Part shown: piece after piece, positions 1-9,183 of the stretch
How positions within the stretch are numbered: position 1 is the stretch's first letter
How the letters are laid out: every line of letters begins with the position of its first letter
Assembly: GCA_963849095.1 (NCBI GenBank)
Contig: CAWKGA010000007.1
Span: 124,001-188,000, forward strand
DNA length: 64,000 nt
Source: JASHUC01 sp963849095
GTDB lineage: Bacteria > Pseudomonadota > Gammaproteobacteria > Steroidobacterales > Steroidobacteraceae
Reading direction: 5' to 3'
Position numbers and translations under genes: made by a program
The notes under the pieces: generated by a model
The model's database searches: none
What the model saw: the letters and a program-made list of their open reading frames with translations, nothing else
What the model was told of the DNA's origin: nothing

Positions 1-2
1 AC

Positions 3-785
3 ACGCTTCAGGTTTACGACGGCGAGGACATCGCGGCCGTCGCGATCCAGCAACCGAATTTCTTCGGCGTGCTGGAGGAGGTCGACGGCTTGAGCGAGTG
101 GGCGCGCCGCCGCGCGATCCCCATCATCGCAGTCGTGAATCCCATCTCGCTCGCGCTGCTGAAGCCGCCGGGCGAATGGCGCGGCGGGGCCGACGTGGTG
201 GTCGGCGAGGGCCAGCCGCTCGGCGTGCCGCTCTCCTCGGGCGGTCCGTACTTCGGCTTCATGGCGACGCGGATGGCGCACGTCCGGCAGATGCCGGGAC
301 GCATCGCGGGGCGAACCGTCGATCTCGCGGGACGCGAGGGCTTCACGCTCACGCTGCAGGCGCGGGAGCAGCACATCCGCCGCGGCCGCGCTACGTCGAA
401 CATCTGCACCAACCAGGGCCTGATGGTCACCGCCGCAACCATCTATCTGTCGCTCATGGGCCCGCAGGGCCTGCGGCGCGTGGCGGCGGCCTGTCACGCG
501 CGGACGCGCGATCTCGTGGAGGCCCTCGCGTGCATCCCCGGCGTTCGCGCGGCGTTCGCTGCCCCGCGCTTCCACGAGGCCGTGCTGCAGTTGGACCGGC
601 CGGTCGCGCCGGTGCTCGCGGCTCTCGAGAGGCGCGAGATCCTGGGCGGCTTCGATCTCGCGGCCGACTATCCCGAGCTCGGCCACGCGCTGCTCGTCTG
701 CGCGACCGAGACCAAGACGGCCGCAGACATTGAGGCCTTTGCCTCGGCGCTCGGCGAGGCGCTCGAGGCTCGAACGGCCGCGTAA
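3..785 (+). CDS. gcvPA: Glycine dehydrogenase (decarboxylating) subunit 1, 5'-truncated by window edge
   Basis: This is the C-terminal 260 residues of the N-subunit of the split P-protein of the glycine cleavage system, a cytoplasmic PLP enzyme that decarboxylates glycine and passes the aminomethyl group to lipoyl-H protein. The frame is open from the first bases and reads AAVAIQQPNFFGVLEE, a family signature, followed by GGPYFGFMATR and EGFTLTLQAREQHIRR. About 190 N-terminal residues lie outside the window, because the full subunit is usually near 440-450 aa. The next gene, 35 bases downstream, is the partner subunit gcvPB, so the two are surely co-transcribed. The catalytic lysine sits in subunit 2. 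Identity is confident; the true start is not visible. Confidence 0.95.
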   Translation, partial: TLQVYDGEDIAAVAIQQPNFFGVLEEVDGLSEWARRRAIPIIAVVNPISLALLKPPGEWRGGADVVVGEGQPLGVPLSSGGPYFGFMATRMAHVRQMPGRIAGRTVDLAGREGFTLTLQAREQHIRRGRATSNICTNQGLMVTAATIYLSLMGPQGLRRVAAACHARTRDLVEALACIPGVRAAFAAPRFHEAVLQLDRPVAPVLAALERREILGGFDLAADYPELGHALLVCATETKTAADIEAFASALGEALEARTAA

Positions 786-820
786 GGCGCGCCCGCGCCA
801 GCCGAGCACCCGAGGAGCCC

Positions 821-2311
821 ATGCCGCCGCGCCAGGAGCCGCTCATCTTCCAGTACTCGCGCCCGGGCCGCGGGGCGGTGGATCAGTGGCCGCGCGAGTC
901 CGGTGCGCCGCTCGAGATTCCCGGCGAGCTTCAGAGGACGCAGGCACCGCTGCTTCCCGAGGTGAGCGAGCTCGATGCGGTGCGGCACTTCACGCGGCTG
1001 TCGCAGCTCAATTTCTCCATCGACACGCACTTCTATCCCCTCGGATCCTGCACGATGAAGTACAACCCCAAGGCGTGCAACGCCCTCACGACGCTGCCGC
1101 AGTTCCTCGCGCGCCATCCGCTCGCACCCGAGTCCCGCGGCCAGGGATTGCTCGCCTGCCTGTACGAGCTTCAGGAAATGCTGCGGGCGGTGACCGGAAT
1201 GCAGGCCGTCGCACTCGGCCCCATGGCCGGCGCCCAGGGCGAGTTTGCCGGAGTCGCGATGATCCTCGCCCATCATCGCTCGCGCGGCGATGTCGCCCGC
1301 CGGGAGATCATCGTGCCCGAGGCGGCTCACGGAACGAATCCGGCGACGGCCAGCATGTGCGGCGCCACGGTCCGGGAGATCCCGGTAGGCGCCGACGGCG
1401 ACGTGGATATCGAGGCGCTGAAGGCCGCGGTCGGGCCGGCCACGGCCGGCATCATGCTCACCAATCCCTCGACGCTCGGGGTCTTCGAGCGCCGGATCGT
1501 CGAGGTCGCCGAGATCGTGCACGCCGCCGGAGGCCTGCTCTACTACGATGGGGCGAATCTCAACGCGATCCTCGGCAAGGTCCGTCCCGCAGACATGGGA
1601 TTCGACGCGATCCACATGAATCTGCACAAGACATTCTCCACCCCTCACGGGGGAGGCGGCCCCGGGGCGGGGGCCGTCGGCGTGAGCCCGCGCCTCGAGC
1701 CTTTCCTGCCCACCCCGATCGTCGCCAAGGAGGCGGATCGCTATCGCTGGCTCACGGAGCGCGACAGGCCGCAGTCGATCGGCCGGCTCTCGGCATTCAT
1801 GGGCAATGTGGGCGTCCTGCTCAGAGCTTACGTCTACATGCGCCTGCTCGGGCGCGAGGGGATGAGCCAGGTCGCCGAGCACGCGGCGCTCAATGCCAAT
1901 TATCTGCTCGCGAGGCTCGCCGGGGCCGGGTTCGAGCCCGCCTACCCTTCCCGCCGCGCGAGCCACGAGCTCATCATCACGCTCGAGCGCCAGGCGCGCG
2001 ACAGCGAGGTCACGGCAATGGATTTTGCCAAGCGTCTGTTGGATTATGGGATGCACGCACCGACAACGTACTTCCCACTGCTGGTGCCCGAGTGCCTGCT
2101 GATCGAGCCGACCGAGACGGAGAGCAAGGAGACCCTGGATGCTTTCGTCGATGCCATGGTAAGCATCGCGCGTGAGGCGCGCGAGGATCCGGAGCGCGTC
2201 CGCCGCGCGCCGCACACCCTTCCGGTTCGCCGCCTCGACGATCTGCGGGCGGCGAAGCAGCCCGATCTCACCTGGAAGCCGGGCGCCCGGGCCTCGGATC
2301 GGTCGGGATGA
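821..2311 (+). CDS. gcvPB: Glycine dehydrogenase (decarboxylating) subunit 2
   Basis: This 496-aa protein is the PLP-binding C-subunit of the two-subunit P-protein and forms the glycine decarboxylase with GcvPA just upstream. The PLP lysine is K270 in NLHKTFSTPHGGGGPGAG, and the motif EAAHGTNPATASMCGA lies upstream of it near residues 167-182. The length is slightly above the family norm of about 475-490. A Shine-Dalgarno-like GAGGAG lies just before the ATG. The stop codon overlaps the start of dgkA in an ATGA junction, which suggests translational coupling. The split gcvPA/gcvPB arrangement is common in many bacteria; E. coli has a single fused GcvP. Confidence 0.97.
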   Translation: MPPRQEPLIFQYSRPGRGAVDQWPRESGAPLEIPGELQRTQAPLLPEVSELDAVRHFTRLSQLNFSIDTHFYPLGSCTMKYNPKACNALTTLPQFLARHPLAPESRGQGLLACLYELQEMLRAVTGMQAVALGPMAGAQGEFAGVAMILAHHRSRGDVARREIIVPEAAHGTNPATASMCGATVREIPVGADGDVDIEALKAAVGPATAGIMLTNPSTLGVFERRIVEVAEIVHAAGGLLYYDGANLNAILGKVRPADMGFDAIHMNLHKTFSTPHGGGGPGAGAVGVSPRLEPFLPTPIVAKEADRYRWLTERDRPQSIGRLSAFMGNVGVLLRAYVYMRLLGREGMSQVAEHAALNANYLLARLAGAGFEPAYPSRRASHELIITLERQARDSEVTAMDFAKRLLDYGMHAPTTYFPLLVPECLLIEPTETESKETLDAFVDAMVSIAREAREDPERVRRAPHTLPVRRLDDLRAAKQPDLTWKPGARASDRSG

Positions 2312-2736
2312 GCGATATGCCACACCGCGAGCCCGCGGCCCCGCTGCCGTACGCTGCCGGGCTCCCGCGGGCGGCGCGCGACAAGCCCGTCGGGTTCAGG
2401 CGCCTCGTCCTCGCTTGCGGGGCGAGCTGGCGCGGCCTCGTGGGCTGCTATCGCAGGGAGGCGGCGTTCCGCCAGGAACTCGCACTCGCCGTCGTCGTCA
2501 TACCACTGGGGCTCTGGCTCGGTCGCACCGGCGTGGAGCGCGCGCTGCTCGTCGCCCCGGTGCTCAACATCCTGATCGTGGAACTCATCAACAGCGCCGT
2601 CGAGGCCACCGTGGACCGGATCGGGTCCGAGCGCCATGAGCTCTCGGGGCTTGCGAAGGACCTCGGCTCGGCCGCGGTATTCGTATCGTTCGTCCTCGCG
2701 GGCGCCGTCTGGCTGCTCGTGCTGCTCGGACGTTGA
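2308..2736 (+). CDS. dgkA: Diacylglycerol kinase
   Basis: This is an inner-membrane prokaryotic diacylglycerol kinase, which phosphorylates diacylglycerol to phosphatidate and recycles lipid left by membrane-derived oligosaccharide synthesis. The 142-aa protein has the conserved EAAFRQE (51-57), the catalytic block VELINSAVEATVDRIGSE starting at V91 (E92, N95, E99, D103), and LAKDLGSAAV (115-124). Three hydrophobic segments are visible near 60-75, 78-97 and 122-140. It carries about 20 extra N-terminal residues compared with the 122-aa E. coli enzyme. It overlaps gcvPB by 4 bases. The glucan-synthesis genes opgG/opgH that would generate its substrate lie 36 kb downstream. Confidence 0.95.
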   Translation: MSDMPHREPAAPLPYAAGLPRAARDKPVGFRRLVLACGASWRGLVGCYRREAAFRQELALAVVVIPLGLWLGRTGVERALLVAPVLNILIVELINSAVEATVDRIGSERHELSGLAKDLGSAAVFVSFVLAGAVWLLVLLGR

Positions 2737-2767
2737 TCTTCCCTCCTCGTAAGCAGCGGACAACGAT

Positions 2768-5644
2768 ATGAGACTGGCTACCTGTGCCTGGCTTCTGGTG
2801 CTGCCGATGGCGACGGCTCACGCGCAGACCGAGCGCGAAGCGCCGCAGATCCCGCCGGGCGCGCAGACGCACCAGACGCAGGAGCTCGTCAAGCAGGCCG
2901 CGGCGGCCGAGGCCAATCCCGACTGGGCCGTCACGCTCGAGCGCATCGCAAGCAGCGTGGTCTCGATCAACGTCGATTCCACGCGCGCCTTCGATACCGA
3001 GTGGAACTCGACGGCCGAGGCGACCGGGTTCGTCGTGGACGCCAAGCGCGGCCTCATCCTCACCAACCGTCACGTCGTCGCCCCCGGGCCTGTCACCGCC
3101 GAGGCCACTTTCCTCAACCGGGAGGAGGTCCAGCTCTACCCGGTCTATCGCGATCCGGTGCACGACTTCGGCTTCTATCGCTACGACCCGACGAAGCTGC
3201 GCTACATCCATCCGCAGGCGTTGCCTCTTTATCCGCAAGGTGCGCAGGTCGGCCGCGAAATCCGGGTCGTCGGCAACAACGCGGGTGAGCAGCTCTCGAT
3301 TCTCGCCGGCACGCTCGCCAGGCTCGACCGCGAGGCTCCCGAGTACGGGCTGCAGGCCTACAACGACTTCAACACCTTCTATTTGCAGGCCGCCTCGGGC
3401 ACCTCCGGCGGCTCGTCCGGTTCACCGGTGATCGACATCCGTGGCCGCGTCGTGGCGCTCAACGCGGGCGGCGCGACCGGTGCCGCGTCGAGCTTCTACC
3501 TGCCGCTCGGCCGGGTGGAGCGCGCGTTGCGCCTGATCCAGGAAGGCAAGCCCGTCACCCGCGGTACGCTCGAGACGATCTTTCTCTACACCCCCTACGA
3601 CGAGCTCGAGCGCCTCGGGCTCACTCCCGACATCGAGACGGCCACCCGCGGCGCCTTCCCGACCCTCACCGGCATGCTCGTCGTGAGCGAGGTGGTGCCC
3701 GGCTCGCCGAGCAGCGGGGTCCTCGAGTCCGGCGACATCCTGGTACGACTCAACGGCAAGCTCACCACCCAGTTCGAGCCGCTCGAGGAAGTGCTCGACT
3801 CCTCGGTCGGCGGCAGCGTGCGGATCGAGCTCGAGCGGGGCGGGAAGCTCATCTCGGCGGTGCTGCCGGTCCTCGATCTCAACGAGATCACGCCGGCCTC
3901 GTACCTGGAGTTCGGCGATGCGGTGGTGAACACGCTGTCGTACCAGGAGGCGCGCCATTTCAACGTACCGGTCCGCGGCGTCTTCGTGGCGAATCCCGGG
4001 TATGTGTTCGGCGCTGCGGGCATTCCCCGCGGGGCCGTCATCACGGCGGTGCAATCGAAGCCCGTCAACGATATCCGCGACATGGAGAAGGTCATCGCGA
4101 CCCTGGGGGACGGCGACCACGCGACCGCGCGCTATTTCACCATCGAGGAGCCCAATGGCAGCGAGCTGCGCTCGTTCCGAATGGACCGACGCTGGTTTCC
4201 TGCGCGCTTCTGCACGCGCAACGACGCGACCGGACTGTGGGACTGCACGGCCCTTCCGCCGATACCGCCGTCGGAGCCCATCGAGAGCGGCACGACGGAG
4301 TTTCCTCACCATTCGGATCCGCGGCTCACGCGCCTCGCGCCTTCGCTGGTGCTCGTGAACTACGACATGCCCTACTCGGTGTCCGGAGTCACCGAGCACT
4401 ACTATCACGGCACCGGCCTCGTCGTGGACGCCGAGCGGGGGCTCGTCGTGGTGGACCGCAACACGGTTCCGGTGTCGGTCGGAGATGTGACGCTCACGTT
4501 CGCCGGAACGTTGCAGGTGCCGGGACGCGTCATCTATGTGCACCCGCTGCACAACCTCGCGGTGGTCGCCTACGATCCGAAGCTCGTCGGACACACTCCC
4601 GTGCGCTCGGCGACCCTGATCCCCGGCCGGCTCGAGGTCGGCGAGAACGTCTGGGTCGTCGGCTTAAGCGGCGATAGTGAGCTGCACACGCGGGCGACGC
4701 AGATCTCCAGCATCGATCCCATCGATCTTCCGCTGTCGCGGACCATGCGTTTCCGGGACACGAACGACGAGGTCGCGGACCTCGTCAATCCGCCCACCGA
4801 CTACGACGGGGTGCTCGCCGACGAGCGCGGCGACGTACTCGGCCTGTGGTCGAGCTTTGCCTACGACGACGGCCACGATGAGCAGCAGACCGAGAAGGGA
4901 GTATCGATCGATCTCGTCGCGGAGATGCTCGACCGCGTCCGCACGCACCGCCCGCTCCATTCATTGGAGGTCGAGCTTCAGCCGATCGCCCTATCGGATG
5001 CTCGCGAGTTCGGGCTGTCCGCGGAGTGGCTGCACAAGCTGGAGCAGAATGACGACACCGAGCGCCAGGCGCTCGCGGCGGTGCGCCTGGTCGCCGGCTC
5101 ACCCGCGGCGCGCCTGCTGCAGCAGGGCGACATTCTGCTCGCCATCGACGGAAAGGTCGTCACGCGCTTCCGCGACGTCGAGCGCGCCGTCGGCGATCGA
5201 GATAGCGTCGAGGTCACGGTCTGGCGCGGAAACGCCGCGCGGACCCTCGACGTGCCGACCGCCAAGCTGCTCGGCGCGGATGTCGATCGCTTCGTCGAGT
5301 GGGCCGGCGCGACCCTGCAGGCGCCGCACCGGCCGATGAGCGCACAGCGCGGCATTCCGCCCGTCGGGGTCTACGTGGCGTACTTCTCCTACGGCGCGCC
5401 GGCCGCGCGCTACGGGCTGTACCCAGGCCGGCGGATCGTCGAGGTGGACGGGGTCCCCACCCCGAATCTCGATGCGTTTCTGGCGGCGGTGGCGGGCAGG
5501 CGCGACCGGTCCTCCGTGCGCCTGAAGACCGTCACGTGGAACAACGCGGTGGAGGTCATCACTCTGAAGCTCGACAAGCATTACTGGCCGAGCTACGAGG
5601 TGCGCGACACGCCCGAGGGGTGGGTTCGCACCCCTCTCGAGTAG
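2768..5644 (+). CDS. HtrA-like serine protease with two trypsin-like domains and PDZ domains (NMA111-like)
   Basis: This 958-aa protein is predicted to be exported; the signal peptide probably ends at AHA-Q20. The N-terminal trypsin-like domain (about 50-260) is complete: H102 in LTNRHVV, D133 in HDFGF and S217 in GGSSGSPV. PDZ-like segments follow near 290-370 and 390-470. A second trypsin-like fold spans about 510-730. It has DRNTVPV where the catalytic His should be and no Ser motif, so it looks inactive. Two further PDZ-like segments end the protein. The stretches NNAGEQLSILAGTLARLD and YNDFNTFYLQAASGTSGGSS closely recall fungal NMA111/Ynm3, which has this same duplicated layout. It lies 31 bases after dgkA. 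Its substrate is unknown. Confidence 0.88.
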   Translation: MRLATCAWLLVLPMATAHAQTEREAPQIPPGAQTHQTQELVKQAAAAEANPDWAVTLERIASSVVSINVDSTRAFDTEWNSTAEATGFVVDAKRGLILTNRHVVAPGPVTAEATFLNREEVQLYPVYRDPVHDFGFYRYDPTKLRYIHPQALPLYPQGAQVGREIRVVGNNAGEQLSILAGTLARLDREAPEYGLQAYNDFNTFYLQAASGTSGGSSGSPVIDIRGRVVALNAGGATGAASSFYLPLGRVERALRLIQEGKPVTRGTLETIFLYTPYDELERLGLTPDIETATRGAFPTLTGMLVVSEVVPGSPSSGVLESGDILVRLNGKLTTQFEPLEEVLDSSVGGSVRIELERGGKLISAVLPVLDLNEITPASYLEFGDAVVNTLSYQEARHFNVPVRGVFVANPGYVFGAAGIPRGAVITAVQSKPVNDIRDMEKVIATLGDGDHATARYFTIEEPNGSELRSFRMDRRWFPARFCTRNDATGLWDCTALPPIPPSEPIESGTTEFPHHSDPRLTRLAPSLVLVNYDMPYSVSGVTEHYYHGTGLVVDAERGLVVVDRNTVPVSVGDVTLTFAGTLQVPGRVIYVHPLHNLAVVAYDPKLVGHTPVRSATLIPGRLEVGENVWVVGLSGDSELHTRATQISSIDPIDLPLSRTMRFRDTNDEVADLVNPPTDYDGVLADERGDVLGLWSSFAYDDGHDEQQTEKGVSIDLVAEMLDRVRTHRPLHSLEVELQPIALSDAREFGLSAEWLHKLEQNDDTERQALAAVRLVAGSPAARLLQQGDILLAIDGKVVTRFRDVERAVGDRDSVEVTVWRGNAARTLDVPTAKLLGADVDRFVEWAGATLQAPHRPMSAQRGIPPVGVYVAYFSYGAPAARYGLYPGRRIVEVDGVPTPNLDAFLAAVAGRRDRSSVRLKTVTWNNAVEVITLKLDKHYWPSYEVRDTPEGWVRTPLE

Positions 5645-5730
5645 CTCGGGTGCCGCAAATGGGATGCGCGTCGCACCGCCCGCGGACATAAGGAGGAGTC
5701 CGCTCCGCCGGGCTTGGTAAACTCCGGCGC

Positions 5731-6747
5731 ATGGTCCGAGTCGTCAGGGCAAGTCAGGTCGACATCGATGCCGCCGTGCAGGCGTTGCGCGACGGCGATC
5801 TCGTCGCCTTTCCGACGGAGACGGTTTACGGCCTCGGCGCCAATGCGCAGAACCCGGCGGCGGTGCGCAAGATCTTCGAGGCGAAGGGACGGCCGGAGAA
5901 CCACCCGGTGATCGTCCACCTGGATAGCCCGCGCTACCTGCACCGCTGGGTGCGCGAGGTGCCGGAGACCGCGCTGCGGCTCGGCGAGCGGTTCTGGCCG
6001 GGACCGCTGACGATCGTGATGCCGCGCGCGGCGAACGTGCACGATATCGTCACCGGCGGACAGGACACGATCGCCGTCCGGGTCCCCTCCCATCCCATGG
6101 CCCAGCAGCTTCTTACGGCCTTCGGCGGGGGCATCGCGGCGCCGTCGGCCAACCGTTACGGCCGCCTGAGCCCCACGCGCGCGGATCACGTGCGCGACGA
6201 GCTCGGCGATGCCGCTCGGATCATCCTCGACGGCGGGGAATGCCAGATCGGGCTCGAGTCCACGATCGTCGCGTGCGAAGGCACGAGCGTGCGGCTACTT
6301 CGGCCGGGCGCCGTCACGGCTTCCCAGCTGCGCGAGGCCGTCGGCGACCTGCTCGCCGGGCCGGACGCGCAGTCTCCGCGGGTTCCGGGCAGCACCCCGT
6401 CGCACTACGCGCCGTCCACGCCGATGACGATCGTGCCCGCGGGGGAGATCGACGCGCAGGCGGCGGCGCTCTCGCGGGAGGGCCGGCGTATCGCCGTGCT
6501 CGCGCAGCGGCTGCCGCTCAAGGCGCACAAGTACGTCACGTGGGTCAACGCGGGCCGCCGGCCCGAGCAATACGCGCAGGATCTCTACGCGAACCTTCGC
6601 ACGCTCGACAAGGCCGGCTGCCGGCAGATCCTGGTGCAGGACGTGCCGCGCGACGAGCGCTGGGACGCCGTGCGCGACCGCTTGTTGCGCGCGGCCAGCA
6701 ACGTATCGGATAGTGACGATACCGGGGCAATGGCCGTACTGCCCTGA
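5731..6747 (+). CDS. L-threonylcarbamoyladenylate synthase (Sua5/YrdC/YciO family)
   Basis: This 338-aa cytoplasmic enzyme makes threonylcarbamoyl-AMP from Thr, bicarbonate and ATP, the first step of t6A37 modification of ANN-decoding tRNAs. The YrdC domain (about 8-195) carries FPTETVYGLGANAQNP and KGRPENHPVIVHL; the C-terminal Sua5 domain (about 215-325) follows after GSTPSHYAPSTP. It is therefore the long Sua5 type, not the short TsaC/YrdC type. The upstream gap holds an AAGGAGG about 35 bases from the ATG, too far to be its ribosome site. Its last 35 bases overlap the longest reading of the next gene. Confidence 0.93.
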   Translation: MVRVVRASQVDIDAAVQALRDGDLVAFPTETVYGLGANAQNPAAVRKIFEAKGRPENHPVIVHLDSPRYLHRWVREVPETALRLGERFWPGPLTIVMPRAANVHDIVTGGQDTIAVRVPSHPMAQQLLTAFGGGIAAPSANRYGRLSPTRADHVRDELGDAARIILDGGECQIGLESTIVACEGTSVRLLRPGAVTASQLREAVGDLLAGPDAQSPRVPGSTPSHYAPSTPMTIVPAGEIDAQAAALSREGRRIAVLAQRLPLKAHKYVTWVNAGRRPEQYAQDLYANLRTLDKAGCRQILVQDVPRDERWDAVRDRLLRAASNVSDSDDTGAMAVLP

Positions 6748-7966
6748 GGCAGAGTCCTTGTCATCGAGCCGCTCGCGACGACCTCGCTTCATCGACCCGT
6801 TCCACCCCGCCGAGATCGAGCGGCTGGTGCGCGAGTTCGGCTCGCCGCTGCTGATCGTGGACTGCCAGCGCGTGCGCGCACAGCTGCGCAAGCTCCGCCG
6901 GGCGCTGCCGCGCGTGGACCTGCACTACGCCTTGAAGCCCCTGCCTCATGCCGCGGTCGTGCGCACGATCGTCGAGGAAGGCGGCTTTCTCGACCTGGCG
7001 ACGACCGGCGAGGTGCAGCTCGCGGAGCGCCTCGGGGTCGATCCCGGGCGGTGCATCCACACGCATCCCATCAAGCGGGACGAGGACATCCGCAACGCGC
7101 TGCATTTCGGCGTGCGCACGTTCGTCGCCGACAATCCCGACGAGGTCCGGAAGTTCGAGCGCCTGCGGGGCAAGGCGGAACTGCTGCTGCGGGTCTCGTT
7201 CCGCAGCCCGGGCGCCGTGTGCGACCTGTCGCGCAAGTTCGGCTGCGATCCCGAGGACGCGCTCGCGCTGGCGCGTCTCGCCGCGGAGCTCGGTATCGAC
7301 GTGCGCGGCCTCACGTTCCACGTGGGCTCCCAGGCCGCCGATTCCGGCAAGCATGTGGAGGCGATCGAGGCCTGCGCGCGCCTCGCGGCCGCGGCGCGGC
7401 ACGAGCGGCTCGGCACGCTCGACACGCTCGATATCGGCGGCGGCTTTCCGATCGACTACATGCAGCCGGTTGCCGACATCGCGCGCTTCTGCGCGCCGAT
7501 CCGCGCGGCGCTCGCGCGGCTCCCGCGCCGCATCCGCGTCATCGCGGAGCCGGGCCGCTACATCGTCGGCCCGTCCGCGATCAGCGTCGCCTCGGTGATG
7601 GGCCGCGCGGAGCGCGAGGGGCACTGGTGGTACTACCTGGACGACGGCCTCTACGGCTCCTACAGCGGCCAGCTCTACGACCACGCGCGCTACCCCGTCG
7701 AGCCGCTGCGCGACGGCGGCGAGCGGCTCCCGGCCGTGCTCGCGGGCCCGACCTGTGACAGCATCGACGTGATCGCGGAGAACCTGATGCTCCCGAAGCT
7801 CGAGCCCGGCGATCTCATTATCGGGCGCGCGATGGGCGCGTACACATGGGCGAGCGCCTCTGAATTCAACTTCTTTCCCAAGGCGACGGTGGTCTCGGTC
7901 AACTTCAGGCCCGACGACTCGGGGAGCGTCCAATCGGTTCCCCTCGGCCCGGCAGGTGGCGCATGA
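6713..7966 (+). CDS. Type III PLP-dependent decarboxylase (ornithine/lysine/diaminopimelate decarboxylase-like)
   Basis: This 417-aa protein has the alanine-racemase-like fold of group IV decarboxylases. The PLP lysine is K75 in HYALKP. HVGSQ, the glycine-rich LDIGGGFP and EPGRYIV bind PLP phosphate, and GPTCDSID (C348) is the catalytic cysteine motif of ornithine decarboxylases. The likely product is putrescine or cadaverine; substrate choice cannot be settled by eye. The ATG at 6713 overlaps sua5 by 35 bases. An in-frame TTG at 6758, just after the sua5 stop, is an alternative start that removes 15 residues, so the start is uncertain. No arginine decarboxylase or agmatinase is nearby. Confidence 0.88.
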   Translation: MTIPGQWPYCPEAESLSSSRSRRPRFIDPFHPAEIERLVREFGSPLLIVDCQRVRAQLRKLRRALPRVDLHYALKPLPHAAVVRTIVEEGGFLDLATTGEVQLAERLGVDPGRCIHTHPIKRDEDIRNALHFGVRTFVADNPDEVRKFERLRGKAELLLRVSFRSPGAVCDLSRKFGCDPEDALALARLAAELGIDVRGLTFHVGSQAADSGKHVEAIEACARLAAAARHERLGTLDTLDIGGGFPIDYMQPVADIARFCAPIRAALARLPRRIRVIAEPGRYIVGPSAISVASVMGRAEREGHWWYYLDDGLYGSYSGQLYDHARYPVEPLRDGGERLPAVLAGPTCDSIDVIAENLMLPKLEPGDLIIGRAMGAYTWASASEFNFFPKATVVSVNFRPDDSGSVQSVPLGPAGGA

Positions 7967-8003
7967 CGGTTGATCGCTCCATGGCCGCGGCTCGGATCAG
8001 CGC

Positions 8004-8510
8004 ATGAGCGCCGATCGGCATGAGCCGCAAACCGCGATCCATCAGATGGTCGCGGCGGCGCGCGCCGGCAAGGAGGCCCGCGTCGCGGCGCGAATGTTCT
8101 CGGGGTGGGTCGTGCTCGGAGAGCGCCAGTTCGTGCGCGGCTACGTGCTCCTGCTGCCGGACCCGGTGGTGCCCTCGCTCAACGCGCTCGCCGCCCAGGA
8201 GCGCGCTCAGTTCCTGAGCGACATGGCGCGCCTCGGCGATGCGCTCTTGAAGTTGACCGGGGCCGCGCGCATCAACTATGCGATCTTCGGCAACGCGGAG
8301 CCCGCGCTGCACGCGCACGTCATTCCGCGCTACGCCCAAGAGCCGGAGCCGCTTCGCGCGACGCATCCCTGGGCCTATGACTGGCAGGCCGCGCCGGCTT
8401 TCGACCGGGCGGTACACGGGCCGCTCGCCGAAAGCCTCCGCGCGGAGCTCACGCGCATGGGTGTGGCCAAGCCGATGCGTTTCGATCCCGGCGCGAACGC
8501 CGGCGGATGA
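8004..8510 (+). CDS. HIT-like family protein with incomplete histidine triad
   Basis: This 168-aa protein resembles HIT nucleotide hydrolases/transferases. The motif is ALHAHVIPRY: H103 (nucleophile position) and H105 are present, but the first triad histidine is A101. NYAIFGN just before matches the strand that usually precedes the triad. The start at 8004 is followed within 30 codons by GWVVLGERQFVRGYVLLLP, a typical early HIT strand pair. Its stop codon is 1 base from the GTG start of the ABC ATPase, so it may be transcribed with that transporter. Whether it hydrolyses nucleotides with this altered triad is unknown. Confidence 0.7.
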   Translation: MSADRHEPQTAIHQMVAAARAGKEARVAARMFSGWVVLGERQFVRGYVLLLPDPVVPSLNALAAQERAQFLSDMARLGDALLKLTGAARINYAIFGNAEPALHAHVIPRYAQEPEPLRATHPWAYDWQAAPAFDRAVHGPLAESLRAELTRMGVAKPMRFDPGANAGG

Positions 8511-8511
8511 C

Positions 8512-9183
8512 GTGCTCGCTCTGCGCCGGGTGTCCCGCAGCTTCCGCGAGGGCGGCCGGGTGCACCGTGTGCTCGATGCCGTCGACCTCGAGGTCGAGAC
8601 CGGCAGCGCTGTCGCGATCACGGGCCGCAGCGGCTCCGGGAAGTCGACGCTGCTCAACCTGCTGAGCGGCATCGATTTTCCCGACTCCGGGACGATCGAG
8701 CTCGACGGCCGGGAGATCGGCTCGCTGCGCGAGCCCAAGCGCACGGAGTTCCGGCGCCTGCACATCGGCTTCGTGTACCAGTTCTTCAATCTCGTTCCGA
8801 CGCTCTGCGTCGAGGAGAACGTCCGCCTGCCGCTCGAGCTGAACGGGGTGCGCGGAGCGCAGGCGCGCCGCCGCAGCGCCGCCATGCTGGAGAGGGTGGG
8901 GCTCGGCGACCGCCTGCAGAGCACGGTCGATACGCTCTCGGGCGGGGAGCAGCAGCGTGTCGCGATCGCGCGCGCGCTGGTGCACGAGCCCGCGCTCGTC
9001 CTCGCCGACGAGCCGACGGGCAATCTCGATGAGGTCACCGCCGCCGAGGTCGTGCCGCTCCTGCGCTCGCTCGTGAGCGCACGCGGCGCGACTCTCATGA
9101 TGGTGACGCACGACCGTGCGCTCGCAGCGGCGGCGGACCGAGCGCTCGAGCTGCGCGAGGGCCGGTTGTACCCCGTCTCATGA
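8512..9183 (+). CDS. ABC transporter ATP-binding protein (LolD/MacB type)
   Basis: This 223-aa ATPase belongs to the LolD/MacB/FtsE group, which powers mechanotransmission through FtsX-type permeases. Visible motifs are Walker A GRSGSGKST (K44), the Q-loop in YQFFNLVPTL, the signature LSGGEQQRVAIARAL, Walker B LVLADEPTG and the switch MMVTHD. I chose GTG 8512 because it gives the usual family N-terminus (VLALRRVSRSF); the frame is open upstream but that part overlaps the HIT gene. Its stop overlaps the permease start by 4 bases. With the permease and the AttH-like lipoprotein it forms a three-gene export or lipid-handling operon. Confidence 0.94.
   Translation: MLALRRVSRSFREGGRVHRVLDAVDLEVETGSAVAITGRSGSGKSTLLNLLSGIDFPDSGTIELDGREIGSLREPKRTEFRRLHIGFVYQFFNLVPTLCVEENVRLPLELNGVRGAQARRRSAAMLERVGLGDRLQSTVDTLSGGEQQRVAIARALVHEPALVLADEPTGNLDEVTAAEVVPLLRSLVSARGATLMMVTHDRALAAAADRALELREGRLYPVS

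Noticed and set aside
5682..5703. Hairpin GCGGAC...GTCCGC with AAGGAGG in the loop, upstream of the Sua5 gene
   Set aside because: The purine-rich loop is too far from the Sua5 ATG to be its ribosome site and no other start fits; the 6-bp stem is common by chance in such GC-rich DNA.
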